Assembly: GCA_008933835.1 (NCBI GenBank)
Contig: WBUG01000016.1
Span: forward strand, 1 to 56,468
Length of the DNA: 56,468 nucleotides
Origin: Bacteroidota bacterium
GTDB lineage: Bacteria > Bacteroidota > Ignavibacteria > UBA10030 > UBA8401
Direction of reading: 5' to 3'
The notes under the pieces were generated by a model. It worked only from the letters and a program-made list of their open reading frames with translations. It was not told where the DNA came from and made no database searches. The translations under genes were made by a program, and so were the position numbers. This document shows, one piece after another, positions 51,564-56,468 of this stretch. Every line of letters begins with the position of its first letter. The first letter of the stretch is position 1.

Positions 51564-52868
51564 CTACTTCAGCAGAAGCATCTTCACCGTGCGGACCGAT
51601 GAACCTGCCGTGAGGCGCGCCAGGTAGACGCCCCCCGCCAGCCGTTCCGCCGCGAAGGTCTGCCGATAGGTCATTCCGCTCTCCGCAATGCCGTCGAACA
51701 GCGTCGCGACATGCTGGCCGATGCTGTTGTAGACCGTCAGCGCCGCGTGTCCGGTGACCGGCACGGTGAAACTGACGGATGTGCTCGGATTGAACGGATT
51801 GGGAAAGTTCTGCGCCAGTTCGAACGCCGCCGGGGCGGAGAGCTCCACCTCCACGCTCCGCGAGTACGAGAACGAACCGTCACGGTCCAGCTGCTTCAGC
51901 CGGTACTGGACGCGGCCGGACGCGGCCGCATCGACGTACGAGTACGACTGCGGGACGTTCGTGGTGCCGTGGCCGGGGACGAAGGCGATGTTGTTCCATT
52001 GATCCGATGAACCGATGACTCGATGATTCAATTCCCTCCGCTCCACCTCGAAACCGAGGTTGTCGATTTCGGACTCTGTACGCCACCGCAGTTCCACTTT
52101 CCTTCCGCTCTTCGCCGCTGTGAACGATTCGAGCTCGACCGGAAGCGGTGCGGTGACGACGGTCCACGCCGGTCCGTTCATCAGCGTTCCGTCCTGATCG
52201 TACTGGGTCAGGTCCTGCGTGATGGTGCCGCTCCCTTCGCTGAACTCCCAGCAGCCGACCAGTCCCCCCTCGTTCCCCTGCATGGTTCGTCCCATCGCCG
52301 CCTGGATGCTGTCCGCCGGCCGCGCATGGTTCCAGATGCGGACGTTGTCGATGCTGCCGCTGAAGTAGTGTCCGAACGGTGTGTTCCCCGAGGACGCTTC
52401 CGCGCCGATGATGAGCGCGTTCTGGTATTGATAATGGATCGACGTCATGATGCCGGCATCGTTCGTCATCTTCAGCACACCGTCCAGATAGATCTTCGTG
52501 TACCGTCCGTCGAACGTTCCGGCGACGTGATGCCATCCGGTGCCGAAATCGGTCCGGGTGATGTAGGCGTCGCCGTACGAACCGTTCCGATACACCCAGA
52601 AATGGAGCCGGTCCTCGCCGCTCACCTGTTCCAGCTGAAGTTCGTAACCGCCGAACTCTGTGTTGCCGACGATGCCCGGATATCCGGTCCAGGCCGCGAT
52701 GTTCACCCATGTTTCGACCGTGACATGGGCCGGTTTCAGGGTATCGGTGTGCGGTACGACCACGTGGGCACTGGAAGAGGACGAGAAGGAAAGGGCGGTG
52801 TTGGACTGGGCGGACGCGCCGCCGAGCAGCAGCGAATACAGTGCGACGCCGTACAGCGATCGAAGCAT
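51564..52868 (-). CDS. secreted T9SS protein with one LamG domain
   Basis: 434 residues; GGAGGATC precedes the ATG; signal peptide MLRSLYGVALYSLLLGGASA. LamG/concanavalin-like domain at about 24-215 (ALSFSSSSSAHVVVPHTDTL, VTVETWVNI, GWHHVAGTFDGRYTKIYLDG, GSIDNVRIWNHARPADSI). Then the spacer shared with other cargo proteins (PLPVELESFTA...GHGTTNVPQSYSYVDAAASGRVQYRLKQLDRDGSF), then a T9SS type A domain. Over its last 190 or so residues it is closely similar to the large LamG protein at 42627-45704, suggesting recent duplication or gene conversion. A conserved upstream block lies 48 bp before the ATG. Confidence 0.88.
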   Translation of the reverse strand: MLRSLYGVALYSLLLGGASAQSNTALSFSSSSSAHVVVPHTDTLKPAHVTVETWVNIAAWTGYPGIVGNTEFGGYELQLEQVSGEDRLHFWVYRNGSYGDAYITRTDFGTGWHHVAGTFDGRYTKIYLDGVLKMTNDAGIMTSIHYQYQNALIIGAEASSGNTPFGHYFSGSIDNVRIWNHARPADSIQAAMGRTMQGNEGGLVGCWEFSEGSGTITQDLTQYDQDGTLMNGPAWTVVTAPLPVELESFTAAKSGRKVELRWRTESEIDNLGFEVERRELNHRVIGSSDQWNNIAFVPGHGTTNVPQSYSYVDAAASGRVQYRLKQLDRDGSFSYSRSVEVELSAPAAFELAQNFPNPFNPSTSVSFTVPVTGHAALTVYNSIGQHVATLFDGIAESGMTYRQTFAAERLAGGVYLARLTAGSSVRTVKMLLLK

Positions 52869-52915
52869 GGAGATCCTCCGGAGTGGTTGGACATGGACTC
52901 GGTTCGGAGGAGAAT

Positions 52916-52957
52916 CTAGCGGAAAGGGGAGTGCGGTGGGCCTATATCTTGATATAG
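52916..52957 (-). promoter_or_regulatory. conserved upstream block B of a T9SS cargo gene
   Basis: On the minus strand: CTATATC-AA-GATATAG (a perfect palindrome) overlapping ATATAGG, then 16 bases and TTCCGCTAG, ending 48 bp before the ATG at 52868. Spacing and sequence match block A at 42076-42117. Confidence 0.6.
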
Positions 52958-52993
52958 TATTTCCGGTTTGTGCGTCCGGTCAAACACCCTCGC

Positions 52994-53668
52994 TCACCGG
53001 CGGAGCAGTTCCCGGCCGCCGCCAAGCTTGGCGACGACCTCGTTGCGGGAACGGACGTGCAGCTTCTTGTAGATGTTCTGCAGATGGAACCGCACGGTGG
53101 GAAGACTGATGAAGAGCCGTTCGGCAATGGACTTGTAGGTGTGCCCCTGCACCAGTTCGCGGAGCACCTCCTTCTCGCGGTCGGAGAGGAGCGTGTCGAT
53201 GTCCACCGCCGCGGGTTCGGGGGCGCTGAAGTACTGGAGCACCTTCCGGGCGACCTCGCCGGTGAACGGTACGCCGCCGCGATGCGCTTCGGTGATGGCG
53301 TGGAGCACCGCCTCCGGCGTGTTCTTCTTGAGGATGTATCCGACGGCGCCGGCGCGGAGGGACTGGAAGATCTTCTCGTCCTCCGAATAGACCGTCTGCA
53401 TCACCACCTGCACGTCGGGATGGAACCGCTTGAGGGCGCGCACCGCATCGATGCCCGATTCCCCCTGCAGTCCGATGTCCATGAGGACGACGTCCGCGGG
53501 ATGCTCGCCGAGCCCGCGCAGCAGGGCGGCGGAGGAGCGGTAGATGCCGGTCGTGCGGCACGTGCCGCTGCGGTCGATGATCCACGCGATGCCGTTCGCC
53601 AGGTCGGCATCGTCGTCCACGATGGCGACGCGGACGAGGTTCTTCGCGGGCCGGTTCTGTTTTTTCAT
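52994..53668 (-). CDS. NarL/FixJ-family response regulator 2
   Basis: ATG at 53668 preferred (TTAGGA eight bases upstream; an ATG at 53674 is too close to it). 224 residues. Receiver with IVDDDAD, phosphoacceptor in DVVLMDIGLQGESG, and GYILKKN. C-terminal LuxR-type helix-turn-helix LSDREKEVLRELVQGHTYKSIAERLFISLPTVRFHLQNI. It lies 57 bp after propeller kinase 2, its obvious partner, and upstream of the LamG/GH18 unit. Confidence 0.93.
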   Translation of the reverse strand: MKKQNRPAKNLVRVAIVDDDADLANGIAWIIDRSGTCRTTGIYRSSAALLRGLGEHPADVVLMDIGLQGESGIDAVRALKRFHPDVQVVMQTVYSEDEKIFQSLRAGAVGYILKKNTPEAVLHAITEAHRGGVPFTGEVARKVLQYFSAPEPAAVDIDTLLSDREKEVLRELVQGHTYKSIAERLFISLPTVRFHLQNIYKKLHVRSRNEVVAKLGGGRELLRR

Positions 53669-53725
53669 GGTCATCGTCCTAATGTACCGATATGAACGTT
53701 GGGTGCAACAGTACCAAGATATGGT

Positions 53726-56468
53726 TCACAACGGAAGGAGAAGGGACACTTCCGTCCCCTTTCCCGGTGCGGAACGGACCTCGCACGTTCCGCCGCACGA
53801 CGCGGCGCGCTGACGCATATTGTAGAGGCCGTTGACCCGCCCGAGAGCGCGTTCGTCGAATCCGCGCCCGTCATCGCGGAGCGAGAAGGAGATGCGCCGG
53901 TCCGTCACCACCAACCGGACGACGACGGCGGAGGCCGAGGCGTGGCGCAGCACGTTCGCGGCCGCCTCCTTCACGATGAGCAGCGTGGCGCGCGACGTCT
54001 TCGGGTCCACGCTCCGTCCGGCGGTCCGTCCTTCGACCTCCCATGTCACCGTCAGACCGTGCGCATCGCCGAGTTCGAACAGGTGTTCGCGGAGCCGCGA
54101 GGCGAGGCGGTCGAGGTCGTCGTTGCGCGGGTCCACCGACCACACGACGTCGGACATCTTCTCCATCAGTCCGCGCGAGAGTTCCGCGATGGTGCGCGGG
54201 TCCGCGGCGGGGGTGCGCCGCCGTACGCCGCGCGCCGGCGCTTTCTTCCCCGTCATCGTCATGATGTCCGCCAGGTTCGCGATGCGCGCCAGCACGGAGC
54301 CGATCTCGTCGTGCAGGTCCGCCGCGATGGAGGTGCGGAGCCGTTCCAGCGCCAGCCGGTGCCGCACCCGCAGCACGGTGATGCCGGCCGCGGCAGCGAT
54401 GACGAGCAGCAGCACGAGAGGGCGGAACCACCACCGCTGCATCAGCGGAGGGATGACGGTGAGCTGCACCGACGCGGCGCGTTCGTTCCATACGCCGTCG
54501 CGGCCCGCCGAGCGCACCTGGAACCGGTAGCTCCCTTCCGCCAGGTTCGCATACGTCACATTGCGCCGGGCGGTGGTGACGGTCCAGTCCGGTTCGAGAC
54601 CCTCAAGGCGGTACGCGTACGCGTTGCCGCGGGGGAAGCGGAAGTCCATCACCGCGAACTCGAACCGGACGAACGGATCACCCGGCTCAAGGACGATGTG
54701 CGCCGGTTCGCCCGACGAGACGGCGCGGGCGGACGGGACGTCGCTCCGCAGGAACGCCTGCACCACCACGGGAGGCACGGCCGTTCCGCTCTGCACCGCG
54801 GCGGGATCGACGATGCTCAGACCGTACGCGCCGCCGAAGGCGACGGAGCCGGAGCGGAGCGCGAGCGTCGCGCCGGTGTTGAAGAGGTCGTTCTGCAGTC
54901 CGTCGGCGCCGAAGAGGGTCTGCCGCACCGCGCCGGTGCTGTCGATGGTGGCCAGTCCGCCGTACGTGCTCACCCAGAGGTCGCCGCGCCGGTCCTCCGC
55001 CAGTCCGACGATGATGTCGTTGATGAAGCCGTTCCAGACACCGTACTGGCGGAACGTTCCGCTCTCCCGGTCGAACCGGTTCAGGTCGCCGCTCGTGGCG
55101 ATCCACACCGTACCGCGCCGGTCCTCCAGCAGCGCCAGCACGCGCGCGTTGCTCAGCGTCCGCGGATCGTTCTCGACCGTCGTGTACAATGTGAAGGTCC
55201 GCTCGTCCGGATGGAGCATCACCGCGCCTCCGAACGTTCCGATCCAGATGTTGCCGAGCCGGTCGTGCAGCACGGAGCGGACGTTGTTGTGCGGCAGCGG
55301 CGCCGGACCCGTTCCCATCGCATACCGTTTCAGGAATCGTCCGTCGCCGGTGAGCACGGCGACGCCTCCTTCGCGCGTTCCGACCCACGCCCGGCCGAAC
55401 CGGTCGAACGTGATGTCGTGAATGGTGTTGTCCGCCGGACCGCCCGCCGCGCTGCCGGCGCCGAGCCGGTGCACCGGACGGCCGGTCTGCAGGTCCATCG
55501 TATACAGTCCGTCGGTTCCGGTGCCGATCCACAGTACGCCGTCGCGGTACGCGAGCGCGTTCATATGCTGGATGGGCCTGCCGGACGCATCCTTCAGCAG
55601 CGCGGGATAGCGGCGGAAGGCGCCGTCCGCCGGATCATACCGCACGAGGCCGCCGAACGTCCCGATCCAAAGACGGCCGGCCGAATCCTCCGCCAGTCCG
55701 CGGATGTACCGGTGCGGCAGACCCCGCCGCGGATCGGGATGCTCTCGCAGCGTGGTGATGCCGGCGTTGAGCGGATGGACGCTCACCATCCCGTAGACGC
55801 CGTATCCGATCCACACGACGCCGGTGCGGTCGATGGTGACGGTGCGCGAGGAGATACGGATGAACTCCTTCGGATAGCCGGGAAGGGAGCGGAGGTCGAG
55901 CGTGGTGCGAGTCGATTCGTCGTACCGGAAGACGCCGTCGTTCGTGGCGATCCAGAGAACGCCGGGACGTTCCGCCGTGATGTCGCCGATGAAGGTGACG
56001 CCATCGGCACGATGTCCGTGGAGGAACGGAACGGGACGGAACGCTTCTCCGCCGCGTTCCCGCATCCACAGCCGCCCCGCCGCGCCGATCCAGAGCCGTC
56101 CGGACGCATCGCGCAGCATCGCACTGTAACCGTTCTCCGCCGCGGCGGGAGGAAGGCCCGGCACGGACGAGACCGTGCCGTCGCGCGAGACCGACAGCAG
56201 CCTTCTGGCGGTCAGAATGAACATGCTCCCCTGCTCCTCTTCGGCGAAACCACGGACGGCGGCGTTGCCCGTCTCGCCGTACGAAAGCCGACGCACCGCG
56301 CCGGACCATTCATCGATACGGTCCACCGTACCGCTGAGCGTGCCGTACCAGACGGTTCCGTTCCGGTCCGCATAGATGCGTGTCCCCTCGTCGCTCGATA
56401 TCCGGGTCGTGTCCGCCGCGACAGCGGCGAGACGTTTCACGCGGCCGGTGACGGCGTCGAAACGGCAG
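53726..56468 (-). CDS. propeller-type sensor histidine kinase 2 (5' end outside the window)
   Basis: The frame is open to the right edge of the window (the last visible codons read CRFDAVTGRVKRLA, mid-propeller), so the start and signal peptide are missing. At least 913 residues are present. Propeller blades (WYGTLSGTVDRID, WIGAAGRLW, WIGTFGGLVRYDP, WVGTREGGVAV, WIATSGDLNRFD, WVSTYGGLATID) are followed by a Y_Y_Y domain (FAVMDFRFPRGNAYAYRLEGLEPDWTV), one membrane segment (RPLVLLLVIAAAAGITVL), a HisKA_3 helix with the histidine in IAADLHDEIGSVLARI, and an ATPase domain (NVLRHASA, DDGRGFD, NGLYNMRQRA). It pairs with regulator 2. Same architecture as kinase 1 but well diverged from it. Confidence 0.93.
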   Translation of the reverse strand, partial: CRFDAVTGRVKRLAAVAADTTRISSDEGTRIYADRNGTVWYGTLSGTVDRIDEWSGAVRRLSYGETGNAAVRGFAEEEQGSMFILTARRLLSVSRDGTVSSVPGLPPAAAENGYSAMLRDASGRLWIGAAGRLWMRERGGEAFRPVPFLHGHRADGVTFIGDITAERPGVLWIATNDGVFRYDESTRTTLDLRSLPGYPKEFIRISSRTVTIDRTGVVWIGYGVYGMVSVHPLNAGITTLREHPDPRRGLPHRYIRGLAEDSAGRLWIGTFGGLVRYDPADGAFRRYPALLKDASGRPIQHMNALAYRDGVLWIGTGTDGLYTMDLQTGRPVHRLGAGSAAGGPADNTIHDITFDRFGRAWVGTREGGVAVLTGDGRFLKRYAMGTGPAPLPHNNVRSVLHDRLGNIWIGTFGGAVMLHPDERTFTLYTTVENDPRTLSNARVLALLEDRRGTVWIATSGDLNRFDRESGTFRQYGVWNGFINDIIVGLAEDRRGDLWVSTYGGLATIDSTGAVRQTLFGADGLQNDLFNTGATLALRSGSVAFGGAYGLSIVDPAAVQSGTAVPPVVVQAFLRSDVPSARAVSSGEPAHIVLEPGDPFVRFEFAVMDFRFPRGNAYAYRLEGLEPDWTVTTARRNVTYANLAEGSYRFQVRSAGRDGVWNERAASVQLTVIPPLMQRWWFRPLVLLLVIAAAAGITVLRVRHRLALERLRTSIAADLHDEIGSVLARIANLADIMTMTGKKAPARGVRRRTPAADPRTIAELSRGLMEKMSDVVWSVDPRNDDLDRLASRLREHLFELGDAHGLTVTWEVEGRTAGRSVDPKTSRATLLIVKEAAANVLRHASASAVVVRLVVTDRRISFSLRDDGRGFDERALGRVNGLYNMRQRAASCGGTCEVRSAPGKGTEVSLLLPL

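Noticed and set aside
53700-53724. Third copy of the cargo upstream block before regulator 2 (CCAAGATATGG)
   Set aside because: Only the GATATGG half-site matches; ATATAGG and TTCCGCTAG are absent at the right spacing.

Overview
The window is about 56 kb of GC-rich bacterial chromosome. Seven or so secreted proteins end in a type IX secretion (T9SS) C-terminal domain of the NHPNPFNP...LP...YDxLGxxVATL...SGIYFxRL type. Together with a PorZ-like propeller protein, a DUF3276/PUR protein and a DUF3109 protein, these point to the FCB group: Bacteroidota/Chlorobiota, most like Ignavibacteria, Kapabacteria or a related deep lineage. That taxonomy is inferred from gene families, not from a database search. 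Two housekeeping promoters read as classical TTGACT-N17-TATATT.

Layout. (1) 1-2.8 kb: a T9SS cargo gene between two copies of a composite palindromic repeat, then a small secreted protein. (2) 2.97-10.7 kb, minus strand: an eight-gene operon behind a perfect-consensus sigma-54 promoter. It encodes two GcvH-fold proteins that lack the lipoyl lysine, a four-cluster ferredoxin, an NrfD/HybB membrane subunit, a histidine kinase with haem-c-like motifs, an NtrC-type regulator, an archaemetzincin and a small secreted protein. I regard it as the most interesting, probably undescribed, system here. (3) 11-14 kb: M14 carboxypeptidase and a T9SS protein. (4) 14.3-17.7 kb, plus strand: tig-clpP-clpX. 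(5) 17.7-18.8 kb: a RAYT (REP-associated tyrosine transposase) between GTAG-headed palindromes. (6) 18.8-25.1 kb: rsmE, an Omp85-type barrel, a CoA-binding protein, gcvP and rnc. (7) 25.3-33.0 kb, minus strand: the envelope-lipid operon yceD-rpmF-plsX-fabH-fabD-DUF3109-fabG-acpP-fabF. The fabF-rnc junction is filled by a 71-bp tandem repeat that copies the last codons of fabF. (8) 33.1-39.8 kb: DUF3276, PorZ-like protein, ribH, PHP phosphoesterase, Crp/Fnr regulator, glnS. (9) 40.0-56.5 kb, minus strand: two 'propeller histidine kinase + NarL regulator' modules interleaved with four T9SS cargo proteins (Asp-box, LamG, GH18, LamG) and a stand-alone receiver. Two of the cargo promoters share a conserved 42-bp block.

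How the parts fit. The sigma-54 operon looks like a self-regulated redox module. The kinase would sense redox state in the periplasm and signal to the regulator, which would activate the -24/-12 promoter of its own operon. The membrane NrfD/ferredoxin pair would exchange electrons between quinones and a partner in which the two non-lipoylated GcvH-like proteins take part. The right-hand third looks like a sense-and-secrete region that couples extracellular glycan or surface sensing to production of secreted, surface-attached proteins. Many intergenic spaces hold palindromic repeats of at least four families.
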